NCBI RefSeq assembly: GCF_031157275.1
Contig: NZ_JAVIFW010000009.1
Coordinates: 186,001-250,000 of the forward strand
Origin: Streptomyces sp. LHD-70
Lineage (GTDB): Bacteria; Actinomycetota; Actinomycetes; Streptomycetales; Streptomycetaceae
DNA: 64,000 bases
Direction: 5' to 3'
Position 1 is the stretch's first letter; every line of letters starts with the position of its first letter. The position numbers and the translations under genes were made by a program. The notes beneath the pieces are model-generated. The model was not told the origin of the DNA, did no database searches, and saw only the letters and a list, made by a program, of their open reading frames with translations. This document shows positions 8,611 to 17,411 of this stretch, in pieces.

Positions 8611-9803
8611 GGACGAGCTGGATTCGGCAGCCCAGGATGCGTCCGTTGGCTCGGCAACGTGACCCGGCGCCTCCGCGTCCGTACCCCCACGTACGCGAGG
8701 ACCGCGAGCCCCAGCAGCGGGTACGGGGACGCGAGGGGCTGCTGCCACCACGGGTAGTGCAGGTCCAGGTCGCCGTCGTGGGGCAGGATCCAGTGGGTGC
8801 GGGCCGTGAACAGGGCAACCACGAATGCCGCCAGGCAGAGGCGGCGTTCGGCGAGCAGCAGGGCGGCGAGCGGGACGCACCAGACCCAGTGGTGGGACCA
8901 GCTGATCGGTGAGATCAGCAGGGCCGTGAACGCGGCGGTGAGCAGGCCCCACTGCGGGTGCCCGGCCCGGTGGGCGCGGCGGGCGAGCCACAGGCCGAGC
9001 AGGGCGACGGCCACGGCGGGCACCGCCCACAGCAGGCCCGGCTCCTCGGTGTGCAGGACGCGGGCGACGAGCCCTTGCAGGGACTGGTTGTCGACGATCC
9101 ACGCCTTGCCGACGCGGCTCGTCTCGAACATCCGCCGGGTCCAGAAGTCGACGCTCGCACCGGGCAGGACGAGCACGCCGAGCAGCACCGTGCCGATGAA
9201 CGAGGCGATCGCGGTGACGGCCGTCCGGATGCGGCCGGTGATCAGCAGATAGACGACGAAGAAGCCGGGCGTGAGCTTGATGCCCGCCGCGATGCCGAGC
9301 GCGAAGCCCTTGCCGACGGCGCCCTCGGGGCGGCTGAGGTCCCACAGGACGAGGCAGGCGAGGGCGAGGTTGATCTGCCCGAACAGCAGGGTCTGGAAGA
9401 CCGGTTCGAGCCAGATGCCGAGGGCGGTCGCCGCCAGCGGCAGCCACGGGCGGGCCCGGATCCCGGCGAACCTGAACGACAGGTGCACGAGGAGCGCGAG
9501 GAGCGCGACGTTCCCGGCGATGAAGGCGACCTTGAGCAGCGGTATGGGCAGCCAGGTCGTCGGGACGAAGAGGATCGCGGCGAACGGCGGGTAGGTCGCG
9601 GGGAGGTGCCACTCGGTGACCGTGAACCCGTAGAGGTCGGTGCCGCCGACTACGGCCGCGCCCTCCGCCCGGTACACGAGGGTGTCGGCCATCGGGATGC
9701 GCAGGGTCACGCAGAGCGTGGTGAGCGCGGCGAGGGAGACAAGCAGCAGCACGACCGAGGCGATGACGCGGGGTGAGCGCGGGGTCACAGTCCGGTGAAT
9801 CAC
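8538..9803 (-). CDS. GT87-family (DUF2029) polyprenol-dependent mannosyltransferase-like membrane protein
   Basis: Multi-pass membrane glycosyltransferase of 421 aa with about 10 hydrophobic helices, resembling the actinobacterial GT87/DUF2029 family of polyprenyl-phosphomannose-dependent transferases. Features: N-terminal helix VIASVVLLLVSLAALTT, an acidic loop with TDLYGF, the PATYPPFAAILFVP segment and the GQINLALACLVLWD region. The GTG at 9803 is preceded by TAGGGT six bases away, a leaderless arrangement. The C-terminal about 40 residues (after VRTRRRR) are encoded by the dispersed repeat at 8521-8610 and look foreign to the family. Acceptor substrate unknown. Confidence 0.85.
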   Translation of the reverse strand: MIHRTVTPRSPRVIASVVLLLVSLAALTTLCVTLRIPMADTLVYRAEGAAVVGGTDLYGFTVTEWHLPATYPPFAAILFVPTTWLPIPLLKVAFIAGNVALLALLVHLSFRFAGIRARPWLPLAATALGIWLEPVFQTLLFGQINLALACLVLWDLSRPEGAVGKGFALGIAAGIKLTPGFFVVYLLITGRIRTAVTAIASFIGTVLLGVLVLPGASVDFWTRRMFETSRVGKAWIVDNQSLQGLVARVLHTEEPGLLWAVPAVAVALLGLWLARRAHRAGHPQWGLLTAAFTALLISPISWSHHWVWCVPLAALLLAERRLCLAAFVVALFTARTHWILPHDGDLDLHYPWWQQPLASPYPLLGLAVLAYVGVRTRRRRVTLPSQRTHPGLPNPARPADRDHARNSSPSGGTSRPKAGGV

Positions 9804-9914
9804 GGCGCGACCCTACCTGTCAGTTACGGCATCTTTACATCGGGGCGATCAACGGCACCGTACGACCGGATGGCGGCGAGGTTCAAGAGCCGTATCGGAC
9901 AGGCGAGTTGGGGT

Positions 9915-10103
9915 TCACGGTCTGTGGGTGCCGGATTCCTGCCCGTACTCGCCGAGGACCGTGACGTGGAGCGTGGTGCTCGCGAAGACCTTGGCGGCGC
10001 GCAGGGCGTTGCCTACGGGGTGGCTGTGGCGGGTGCCGGTCGCGGCGGTGGCGCCGCGGATCGGGGGCCTGCTGGGTGCTGGGGTGAGGGGTGTGCTGCT
10101 CAT
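9915..10103 (-). CDS. Small conserved-looking hypothetical protein
   Basis: 62-aa protein with no recognised domain. The second half (ALRAAKVFASTTLHVTVLGEYG followed by QESG) has the regular hydrophobic pattern of a real small protein rather than a frame shadow, and I believe similar short proteins occur in other streptomycetes. The ATG at 10103 is preceded by GACAAT six bases upstream, fitting a leaderless transcript; the GGAGG there is too close to act normally. It is divergent from the HelD-like gene. Confidence 0.5.
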   Translation of the reverse strand: MSSTPLTPAPSRPPIRGATAATGTRHSHPVGNALRAAKVFASTTLHVTVLGEYGQESGTHRP

Positions 10104-10300
10104 ACCTCCATTGTCCGGCTTGGGGCGTTTACTCCAGCTAAGGGTTCGGCGGTCCGCTCCCCGTTAATGGTTCGCCCCACCGGACCGCCCTGACCTAAAC
10201 TCGCCCTTTCCCCCCGCCTCCCTCGCGGAGAGCTGCTGCCCGGACGGAAACCGGTCGGCGTTCCTCAGTGACGTATCTGCTCCGCCGGAGGCCGACCCCC

Positions 10301-12415
10301 GTGACCCCTGTATCCGCACCTGGAGACCCCCTCGCGCACGAGCGCGGCCATCTGACCGCGTCCCGTACCGCCCTGCGCGCGATGCGGGCCGACGTCGAGG
10401 CGCTCGACATCGCCGACGTGACCGCGAACTGGGTCAACGCGGCCGTCCTGCAGAGCCAGATCGACGACCGCATCAAGGCGCTCGCCGACCTCGCGCACAC
10501 CCCGCTGTTCTTCGGCCGGCTCGACTTCCTGCACACAGTGGGCGCCGAGTCCGCCGGGTCCGCCGAGTACGCCGAGGGCGGCGAGGGGTCGAGCTTCTAC
10601 ATCGGGCGGCGGCACGTGCACGACGCCGACGGGGACCCGATGGTGATCGACTGGCGTGCGCCGGTCTCGCAGCCGTTCTACCGGGCCTCGAAGAAGGACC
10701 CGCTGGACGTGGCGCTGCGCCGCCGCTTCGGCTACACGGGCGGGGAGCTGACCGCGTACGAGGACGAGCACCTCTCCGATCCGGCGACCGTGACATTTTC
10801 CGGCTCCGCCGGGGGCGCGCAGGTCAGCGCGTTGCTGCAGCGGGAGATCGAGCGGCCGCGCGTCGGCCCGATGCGGGACATCGTCGCGACGATCCAGCCC
10901 GAGCAGGACGAGATCGTACGCAGCGGTCTCGGCGGCACGGTCTGTGTGCAGGGCGGGCCCGGCACGGGCAAGACGGCGGTGGGCCTGCACCGGGTCGCGT
11001 ATCTGCTGTACGCGCACCGCGAGCGGCTCGCCCGCACCGGCACCCTCGTGATCGGCCCGAACGACTCCTTCCTGCACTACATCGAGCAAGTGCTGCCCGC
11101 GCTCGGCGAGTTGGAGGTCAAGCAGGCCACGGTCGCCGACCTCGTCGCGCACGTGGAGGTGCGGGGCGCGGACGAGGCGGGCGCGGCGCTCGTGAAGGGC
11201 GATGCGCGGATGGCCGAGGTGCTGCGGCGGGCGGTGCGCTCGCACATCAGCATGCCGACGGAAGCGTTGATGGTGGTGCGGGGTTCCCGGCGCTGGCGCG
11301 TACCGGCGTACGAACTGGAGGAGATCGTCCGGGAGTTGCTGGACCGCGACATCCGCTACGGCGCGGCCCGGGACGCGCTGCCGCAGCGCATCGCGCACTC
11401 CGTGCTCGTACGGATGGAGCAGGCGGGTGAGGCGCCGGACGACCGGGTGCAGGACGCGGTGGCGCGGAACGCGGCGGTGAAGGCGGCCGTGAAGGCGGTG
11501 TGGCCGCCGGTGGACCCGGCGAAGCTGGTCCTTCGACTGCTCTCAGACGCCGGGTTCCTGGCCGAGCACGCGGACGGGGTGCTCGACGCGGACGAGCAGA
11601 AGGCGGTCCTGTGGGCGAAGCCCGCGCGCTCGGTGAGGTCCGCGAAGTGGTCGGCGGCGGACGCGGTGCTGATCGACGAGGCGCACGACCTGGTGGCGCG
11701 CACGCATTCGCTCGGGCATGTGGTCCTCGACGAGGCGCAGGACCTGTCCCCGATGCAGTACCGCGCGGTGGGCCGCCGCTGCACGACGGGTTCGGCGACC
11801 GTCCTCGGCGACCTGGCGCAGGGCACCACGCCCTGGGCTACGCGGAGTTGGGCCGAGGCGCTCGCGCATCTCGGCAAGGGCGACGCGGTGGTGGAGGAGC
11901 TGACGGCGGGCTTCCGTGTGCCGCGCGAGGTGATCGCGTACGCCTCGCGGCTGCTGCCGGACATCGCGCCGGGGCTCACGGCGGTGGAGTCGGTACGGGA
12001 GGCGCCGGGGTCGCTCGTGGTGCGGCGGGTTACGGACGACCCGGCGGGGGCGGTCGACCTGGCGGCAGCGGTCGTCCAGGCCTGCGTGGAGTCGCTCGCG
12101 CACGAGGGCTCGATCGGCCTGATCGCGGCGGACGCGCGGATCCCGGTCCTGGCGAAGGCCCTGGACGCGGCCGGGGTCCCGTATCTCGCCCCCGGCACGG
12201 AGACCACGTGGGATGCCCGCCTCACCCTGGTCCCGGCATCGCTCGCGAAGGGTCTCGAATACGACTACGTGGTCCTGGACGAGCCGTCCGCGGTGGTGGA
12301 CGGGGAGCCCGACGAGCGCACGGGCCTGCGCCGGCTGTACGTGGCGCTGACCCGTGCGGTGTCGGGGCTCGTGGTGGTCCACGGGGCGGAACTGCCGGGG
12401 CAGTTGGGCCCGTAG
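10301..12415 (+). CDS. HelD-like UvrD/Rep-family RNA polymerase-associated motor
   Basis: ATP-dependent motor of superfamily 1 (704 aa from the chosen start). It resembles HelD, which frees stalled RNA polymerase. Motif I GGPGTGKTAVGLHR is clear; motif II appears as LDEAQDL and the C-terminal motif as LYVALTRAVSGL. The N-terminal about 100 residues (HERGHLTASRTALRAM and following) resemble the coiled arm that enters RNA polymerase channels. I prefer GTG 10301 because CGGAGG lies 9 bases upstream; an in-frame GTG at 10268 would add 11 residues. No operon partner; it converges with the reductase gene at 12443. Confidence 0.88.
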   Translation: MTPVSAPGDPLAHERGHLTASRTALRAMRADVEALDIADVTANWVNAAVLQSQIDDRIKALADLAHTPLFFGRLDFLHTVGAESAGSAEYAEGGEGSSFYIGRRHVHDADGDPMVIDWRAPVSQPFYRASKKDPLDVALRRRFGYTGGELTAYEDEHLSDPATVTFSGSAGGAQVSALLQREIERPRVGPMRDIVATIQPEQDEIVRSGLGGTVCVQGGPGTGKTAVGLHRVAYLLYAHRERLARTGTLVIGPNDSFLHYIEQVLPALGELEVKQATVADLVAHVEVRGADEAGAALVKGDARMAEVLRRAVRSHISMPTEALMVVRGSRRWRVPAYELEEIVRELLDRDIRYGAARDALPQRIAHSVLVRMEQAGEAPDDRVQDAVARNAAVKAAVKAVWPPVDPAKLVLRLLSDAGFLAEHADGVLDADEQKAVLWAKPARSVRSAKWSAADAVLIDEAHDLVARTHSLGHVVLDEAQDLSPMQYRAVGRRCTTGSATVLGDLAQGTTPWATRSWAEALAHLGKGDAVVEELTAGFRVPREVIAYASRLLPDIAPGLTAVESVREAPGSLVVRRVTDDPAGAVDLAAAVVQACVESLAHEGSIGLIAADARIPVLAKALDAAGVPYLAPGTETTWDARLTLVPASLAKGLEYDYVVLDEPSAVVDGEPDERTGLRRLYVALTRAVSGLVVVHGAELPGQLGP

Positions 12416-12442
12416 GACCGCCTGTGGTGTCTGTCTGGTGTC

Positions 12443-13087
12443 CTACTTCCGCCAGAACAGGTGGTGGGTCATGCCGCTCGGGCTGGGCACGACCTCCAGG
12501 TGGTACCGGTCGAGGAGCTCGTCGGGGGACTCCCAGAGGCGGGCGCCGGAGCCGAGCTTGTGGGGCCAGACCGCCACGTGCAGGGTGTCGACGAGTCCGG
12601 CGTCCAGGAACAGCCGGATGGTGCTTGCCCCGCCGCCGAGCCGGACGTCCTTGCCGTCGGCGGCCTTGCGGGCCTTGTCGAGGACGGTCGCCGGGTCGTC
12701 GTCGACGAAGTGGAACGTGGTGTCGGAGAGCGTGAACGACGGGCGCAGGTGGTGGGTCATCACGAACACCGGGGTGTGGAACGGCGGTTCGTCGCCCCAC
12801 CAGCCCTTCCAGTCCTCGTTCTCCCAGGGGCCGCGCTGGGGGCCGAACTTGTTGCGGCCCATGATCTCGGCGCCGATGTTGTGGGCGAAGTCCCGCGTGA
12901 AGTAGTCGTCGAGGCCGCGGGTGCCGCCGGGGTCGGTCCGATTCGGCCAGCTCGCCGTGGCACCGGCCCAGGAGACCATCGTCTGCGGGTCGGCGTGCCC
13001 GAACGGCCGCTCCAGACTCTGTCCTTCGCCGGCGCCGTATCCGTCGCTGGAGACGGTGAAGTTCTGGACCTTCAGGAGCTGTTCCAC
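12443..13087 (-). CDS. Dihydrofolate reductase-family protein (RibD C-terminal fold)
   Basis: Cytoplasmic 214-aa protein of the RibD_C/DHFR-like family, probably an NAD(P)H-dependent reductase of unknown substrate. Typical pieces: KVQNFTVSSDGYGAGEG at the start, IGAEIMGRNKFGPQ, TPVFVMTHH, and DVRLGGGASTIRLFLDAGLVDTL near the end, where the glycine run contacts nucleotide in this family. The GTG at 13087 has CGGAGGG seven bases upstream. A short inverted repeat (13123-13138) lies 36 bases upstream of the start. Confidence 0.88.
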   Translation of the reverse strand: MEQLLKVQNFTVSSDGYGAGEGQSLERPFGHADPQTMVSWAGATASWPNRTDPGGTRGLDDYFTRDFAHNIGAEIMGRNKFGPQRGPWENEDWKGWWGDEPPFHTPVFVMTHHLRPSFTLSDTTFHFVDDDPATVLDKARKAADGKDVRLGGGASTIRLFLDAGLVDTLHVAVWPHKLGSGARLWESPDELLDRYHLEVVPSPSGMTHHLFWRK

Positions 13088-13122
13088 TTGATTCCCTCCG
13101 TGGGGGTCGGTGGTTGCCGTTG

Positions 13123-13138
13123 TGACAGTAGTGACTGT
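13123..13138. promoter_or_regulatory. Inverted repeat upstream of the DHFR-family gene
   Basis: GACAGT-AGTG-ACTGTC, a perfect 6-bp inverted repeat with a 4-base centre, 36 bases from the GTG at 13087. The position suits a repressor or activator site; no regulator is encoded next to it. Confidence 0.4.
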
Positions 13139-13183
13139 CGGCTGCCCCGGAACTCATCTCTCCCGGGCAAGGAAACAACCGCA

Positions 13184-13882
13184 CTAGCCGTCCACCACCG
13201 CCCGCCACAGCGCGACCGCCTCCGCCGATACCCCCGCCCCCCAGCCCTCCGGCCGAGCCGCGCCCCCGATGTGGAAGGCGTCGATCCCCGTCGCCCGCAG
13301 CTGCGGAACATGGTCGAGCTCAAGGCCTCCGCCGACCAGGATCTGCTGCCGGTACCCGGGCTCCCCCACCCGCCCCGCCTCCGCGAGCAGCACCGGAAGC
13401 CCGTCGGCCACACCCCGCGCCGACCCCGCGGTCAGATACGTGTCGAGCCCCGGCAGGTCCGCGAGCTGCTTGCGCAGGGCGTCCCGGTCGGCGGCCCGGT
13501 CGATGGCCCGGTGGAACGTCCACCGCGCCCCGTCCAGCGCCCCCACGATCTCCTCGACGGCCCCGAGGTCGGGCCCGCCCGTCTCGTCGAGGAAGCCGAG
13601 CACGAACTCGTCCGCCCCCTCGGCCCGCAGCGCCCGCGCGTCCCGCACCAGCGCGGCCACGCCCTCGGCGCCGCCGGCGGCGAAGCCGTCCGAGGCGCGC
13701 AGCATGACGCGCAGCGAGATGTCGACGGCGGCGCGGATCTCGGCGAAGTCGGCGAGGCCCGGCGTGAGGCCGTCCGCCGCCATGTCCGTGACCAGCTCAA
13801 GGCGGTCCGCACCACCGGCCTGGGCGGCGACCGCGTCCCGGGCGTCGAGCGCGATCACCTCCAGGACTGCACGCTTGCTCAT
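13184..13882 (-). CDS. cutC: CutC-family protein
   Basis: TIM-barrel protein of 232 aa, normal length for CutC. The start LEVIALDARDAVAAQAGGADRLELV and the stretches GLTPGLADF, MLRASDGF and FHRAIDRAAD, together with LVGGGLELDHVPQL, are diagnostic. CutC was named for copper homeostasis in E. coli, but that role is disputed and enzymatic function is unknown. The neighbouring copper locus at 13951-17388 is suggestive, yet a DasR-like site (13928-13943) lies 46 bases upstream of its ATG, hinting at amino-sugar control instead. Confidence 0.9.
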   Translation of the reverse strand: MSKRAVLEVIALDARDAVAAQAGGADRLELVTDMAADGLTPGLADFAEIRAAVDISLRVMLRASDGFAAGGAEGVAALVRDARALRAEGADEFVLGFLDETGGPDLGAVEEIVGALDGARWTFHRAIDRAADRDALRKQLADLPGLDTYLTAGSARGVADGLPVLLAEAGRVGEPGYRQQILVGGGLELDHVPQLRATGIDAFHIGGAARPEGWGAGVSAEAVALWRAVVDG

Positions 13883-13927
13883 GGGGCCTCGTTTCCTCGC
13901 GCCGCAGATCCCGCTACAGAACCCGCT

Positions 13928-13943
13928 ACAGGTCTAGTCCAAT
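13928..13943. promoter_or_regulatory. dre-like (DasR) site upstream of cutC
   Basis: Contains CAGGTCTAGTCCAAT. The core GGTCTAGTCCA is identical to that of the stronger site upstream of nagK (60623-60637) and close to the published DasR consensus with core GGTCTAGACC. It sits 46 bases upstream of the cutC start. Functional binding is an inference. Confidence 0.5.
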
Positions 13944-13950
13944 CTCAAGA

Positions 13951-14955
13951 CTAATGGCTGTGGCCGTCCCCCGCCCCACTGTCCTTCCCGCCGTCCTTCC
14001 CGCCGTCCTTCCCGCCGTCCTTCCCGCCGTCCTTCCCGCCGTCCGGGTCGCTCTCCGTTCCATGGTCGTCGCCGTCGCCGGTCGGCGCACCCGCCCCGTC
14101 CGTCCGCACGGTGAAGTCCGCCGTACGCACCTTCCCGTCGTGCTTGAAGTCCAGGAACAGCCGGTACGTCCCCACGCTCGGCACCTCCGCCGTGAACGGG
14201 ACGACCGGGCCGGGCCCGGACTCGCCCGGGTGCACATGCAGATACGCGAGGTCGCCGGAGCGCAGCGCGACGAGATGGCCGTACGCCTCCAGATAGGGCT
14301 CCAGGTCGGTGACCGGCTCGCCGTCCTTCGTGACCCGCAGCTTCAGCTCGCTCGCCCGCCCGGGGTCGAGGCGGCCGTCGAGCGTGACCTCGTACCCGCC
14401 CGGCAGCTCGGCCTTCGCGGCGGGCGCGGGGAGCGGCGCGGGCTCGTAACGGCCGGACACCGCGAGGTCCGCGCCGAGCGTGCGCCCCTCGCCGCCCTTC
14501 GGCTTGAAGTCGGCGAAGACCCGGTAGCCGCCGGCCTTCGGCAGGTCGACGGGGGTCGACCAGGTGCCGTCGGCGGCGCGCGCGGGATGCAGATGCCGGT
14601 ACGTGTCCAGCTCGCGCGAGGCGACGATCAGGTGCAGCTCCTTGCCGTGCTCGCGGTCGTACGCGGTGACCTTGCGGCCGCTGCCGTCCTCGACGGTGAA
14701 GCTGAGCCGGGCCTTCCCACCGGCGGCAAGCCGCGGCGTCTCCAGGTCGAGGCTGTACCCGCCCTGCGAGACCTGGAGCCCGCCGGGCGGTTCCGAAGCG
14801 GCGGGCGAGCCGCTCTCCTCGTGGCTGCCGCTCTCCTCGTGAGCGCCGCGCTCCTCCGTCACTACCGGGTCGGCGGCACCGCCCACGGCGTAAGCGGTGC
14901 CGAACGTGACCCCGACCGCCGCGGCGAAGGCCGTGATCCTGGCTGCGGTGTTCAT
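13951..14955 (-). CDS. Secreted copper-locus protein with Gly-Lys-Asp repeats and His tail
   Basis: Predicted exported protein of 334 aa, exact function unknown. The ATG at 14955 has AGGGAG six bases upstream and opens a signal peptide (ARITAFAAAVGVTFGTAYAVG). Two similar beta-rich segments follow; each carries an HLHPA- or LHVHPG-type histidine cluster (YRHLHPA near residue 130, AYLHVHPGE further on), which suits metal binding. The C-terminus is a 12-bp tandem repeat (13974-14045) encoding GGKD units and ends DGHSH. It is divergent from copA across three CsoR-like operators, so copper induction and periplasmic-side copper binding or buffering are likely inferences. Confidence 0.8.
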   Translation of the reverse strand: MNTAARITAFAAAVGVTFGTAYAVGGAADPVVTEERGAHEESGSHEESGSPAASEPPGGLQVSQGGYSLDLETPRLAAGGKARLSFTVEDGSGRKVTAYDREHGKELHLIVASRELDTYRHLHPARAADGTWSTPVDLPKAGGYRVFADFKPKGGEGRTLGADLAVSGRYEPAPLPAPAAKAELPGGYEVTLDGRLDPGRASELKLRVTKDGEPVTDLEPYLEAYGHLVALRSGDLAYLHVHPGESGPGPVVPFTAEVPSVGTYRLFLDFKHDGKVRTADFTVRTDGAGAPTGDGDDHGTESDPDGGKDGGKDGGKDGGKDGGKDSGAGDGHSH

Positions 14956-14998
14956 GACTCGCTCCCTGTGTCGTCCCAGGCTTCCGATACCTTCGAGA

Positions 14999-15015
14999 GT
15001 ACCCCCGGGGGGTAT
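14999..15015. promoter_or_regulatory. CsoR-like copper operator 1
   Basis: GTACCCCC-GGGGGGTAT, matching the actinobacterial CsoR pattern of TACCCC and GGGGTA half-sites. It is nearest to the secreted-protein gene, about 44 bases upstream of its ATG. Confidence 0.8.
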
Positions 15016-15045
15016 CAAGTCAAGCGGGCGGGAAGTCTTGCGCCG

Positions 15046-15063
15046 ATAACCCCCAGGGGGTAT
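15046..15063. promoter_or_regulatory. CsoR-like copper operator 2
   Basis: ATAACCCCCAGGGGGTAT, midway between the two divergent copper genes. It has the same CsoR half-site pattern as operators 1 and 3. Confidence 0.8.
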
Positions 15064-15082
15064 AGATTGAAACCGTTCACGG

Positions 15083-15099
15083 ATACCCCCCTGGGGTAC
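15083..15099. promoter_or_regulatory. CsoR-like copper operator 3
   Basis: ATACCCCCCTGGGGTAC, about 49 bases upstream of the copA ATG and probably overlapping its promoter. Confidence 0.8.
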
Positions 15100-15147
15100 T
15101 CACGTACTCTCGTACTCTCGATGCGCACTCAAGGAAGGGCGGCAGCC

Positions 15148-17388
15148 ATGACCACCATCACCACCGCTACGGAGGTAGAACTCGCCATCGGCGGCATGAC
15201 CTGCGCCTCCTGCGCCGCGCGGATCGAGAAGAAGCTGAACCGCATGCCGGGCGTCGAGGCGAGCGTCAACTACGCCACCGAGAAGGCGAAGGTCAGCTAC
15301 GGGGGCGACGTCGCGGTCACCGACCTGATCGCCACCGTCGAGGCCACCGGATACACCGCCCGGGAACCCGAGCCCGTACGGGCCGACGAACCCCAAGAGT
15401 CGGCCCAGAGCGACGAACTCCGGCCGCTGCGCCAGCGGTTGACCACCGCCGTCCTCCTCGCCGTCCCCGTGATCGCGATGGCGATGGTCCCGGCCCTGCA
15501 GATCGAGTACTGGCAGTGGCTGTCCCTGACGCTCGCGGCGCCCGTCGTGACGTACGCGGCCTGGCCCTTCCACAAGGCGGCCTGGACCAACGCCCGGCAC
15601 GGCGCCGCCACCATGGACACGCTGATCTCGGTCGGCACGTCGGCGGCGTTCCTGTGGTCGCTGTGGGCGCTGTTCTTCGGTACGGCCGGGACGCCCGGCA
15701 TGACGCACCCCTTCGAGCTGACCATCGCCCGCAGCGACGGCGCCGGGAACATCTACCTGGAGGCCGCGGCCGGCGTCACCGCGTTCATCCTCGCGGGCCG
15801 GTACTTCGAGGCCCGCTCCAAGCGGAAGGCGGGCGCGGCCCTCAAGGCGCTGCTGGAACTCGGCGCGAAGGAGGTCACGGTCCTGCGGGACGGCCGTGAA
15901 GTCCTGCTCCCCGTCGGCGAGTTGAAGGTCGGCGACCAGTTCCTGGTCCGTCCCGGCGAGAAGATCGCCACGGACGGAACGGTGGTCGAGGGCTCCTCCG
16001 CCGTGGACGCGTCCATGCTGACCGGCGAGTCCGTGCCGGTCGAGGTCGGCGTCGGGGACGGCGTCACCGGCGCCACGCTGAACGCCGGCGGCCGCCTGGT
16101 TGTCGAGGCCACCCGGATCGGCGCGGACACCCAACTCGCCCGCATGGCCAAGCTGGTCGAGGACGCGCAGAACGGCAAGGCGGCTGCCCAGCGCCTCGCC
16201 GACCGGATCTCCGCCGTCTTCGTCCCGGTCGTCATCGCCCTCGCCGTCGCCACCCTCGGCTTCTGGCTGGGCAACGGCGCGGGCCTCACCGCCGCCTTCA
16301 CCGCGGCCGTCGCCGTACTGATCATCGCCTGCCCCTGCGCCCTCGGGCTCGCCACACCCACCGCGCTCATGGTCGGTACGGGCCGCGGCGCCCAGCTCGG
16401 CATCCTCATCAAGGGCCCGGAGGTCCTGGAGTCCACCCGCCGCGTCGACACGATCGTCCTCGACAAGACCGGCACGGTCACGACGGGCCGGATGACGCTG
16501 CTCGCCACGCACACCGCGACCGGCGCCACGGAAGCCGAAGTGCTGCGCCTGGCAGGCGCGTTGGAGCACGCGTCCGAGCACCCGATCGCGCAGGCCGTCG
16601 CGGCCGGTGCCGCTTCGCGCGTGGGCACCCTGCCCGCACCGGAGGACTTCGCGAACGTCGCGGGCCTCGGCGTCCAGGGCGTCGTCGAGGGCCACGCGGT
16701 GCTCGTGGGCCGCGAGCAGCTCTTGAAGGAATGGGCGATCGAGCTGCCCGTCGAGCTGGCCCGCGCCAAGGCGGAAGCGGAGGCAGCCGGTCGTACGGCG
16801 ATCGCGGTGGCGTGGGACGGGGAGGCGCGGGCGGTCCTTGAGGTCGCCGACGCGGTGAAGGAGACCAGCCCGGAGGCGGTCCGCCGCCTGCGCGCGCTCG
16901 GCCTCACCCCCATCCTCCTGACCGGCGACAACCGTGCCGTCGCGGAGTCGGTGGCGGCGGAGGTAGGGGTGGACCGGGTCATCGCGGAGGTCCTCCCCCA
17001 GGACAAGGTCGACGTGGTCAAGAAGCTCCAGGCCGAAGGCCGGTCCGTGGCCATGGTCGGCGACGGCGTCAACGACGCGGCCGCCCTCGCCCAGGCCGAC
17101 CTGGGCCTCGCGATGGGCACGGGCACGGACGCGGCGATCGAGGCGGGCGACCTGACGCTGGTACGCGGCGACCTGCGGTCGGCGGCGGACGCGATCCGCC
17201 TGTCCCGCCGCACCCTCGGCACGATCAAGTCCAACCTGTTCTGGGCGTTCGCGTACAACGTGGCGGCGCTGCCGCTCGCCGCGGCGGGCCTGCTCAACCC
17301 GATGATCGCGGGCGCGGCGATGGCCTTCTCGTCGGTCTTCGTGGTCGGCAACAGCTTGCGGCTGCGGCGGTTCAAGGCGGCGCGGTAG
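15148..17388 (+). CDS. copA: Copper-exporting P1B-type ATPase CopA
   Basis: Heavy-metal P-type ATPase of 746 aa that exports Cu(I) from the cytosol. One N-terminal HMA domain carries GMTCASC with Cys19 and Cys22. The membrane copper site is CPC at 395-397; the phosphorylated Asp is D439 in DKTGT; the HP motif is H478 in SEHPIA; the hinge is GDGVND with D639. The ATG at 15148 follows AAGGAAGG; an in-frame ATG at 15121 is possible but has no good ribosome site. The three CsoR-like operators upstream predict copper-induced expression. A hairpin at 17412-17449 ends the unit. No CsoR or CopZ gene lies in the window. Confidence 0.96.
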   Translation: MTTITTATEVELAIGGMTCASCAARIEKKLNRMPGVEASVNYATEKAKVSYGGDVAVTDLIATVEATGYTAREPEPVRADEPQESAQSDELRPLRQRLTTAVLLAVPVIAMAMVPALQIEYWQWLSLTLAAPVVTYAAWPFHKAAWTNARHGAATMDTLISVGTSAAFLWSLWALFFGTAGTPGMTHPFELTIARSDGAGNIYLEAAAGVTAFILAGRYFEARSKRKAGAALKALLELGAKEVTVLRDGREVLLPVGELKVGDQFLVRPGEKIATDGTVVEGSSAVDASMLTGESVPVEVGVGDGVTGATLNAGGRLVVEATRIGADTQLARMAKLVEDAQNGKAAAQRLADRISAVFVPVVIALAVATLGFWLGNGAGLTAAFTAAVAVLIIACPCALGLATPTALMVGTGRGAQLGILIKGPEVLESTRRVDTIVLDKTGTVTTGRMTLLATHTATGATEAEVLRLAGALEHASEHPIAQAVAAGAASRVGTLPAPEDFANVAGLGVQGVVEGHAVLVGREQLLKEWAIELPVELARAKAEAEAAGRTAIAVAWDGEARAVLEVADAVKETSPEAVRRLRALGLTPILLTGDNRAVAESVAAEVGVDRVIAEVLPQDKVDVVKKLQAEGRSVAMVGDGVNDAAALAQADLGLAMGTGTDAAIEAGDLTLVRGDLRSAADAIRLSRRTLGTIKSNLFWAFAYNVAALPLAAAGLLNPMIAGAAMAFSSVFVVGNSLRLRRFKAAR

Positions 17389-17411
17389 GCCGACAGCGGG
17401 GGGGCATGCGG

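Noticed and set aside
13954..15147. Upstream in-frame extension of copA by nearly 400 codons
   Set aside because: It runs antisense through the secreted copper protein and across three operators; the P-type ATPase begins at 15148.
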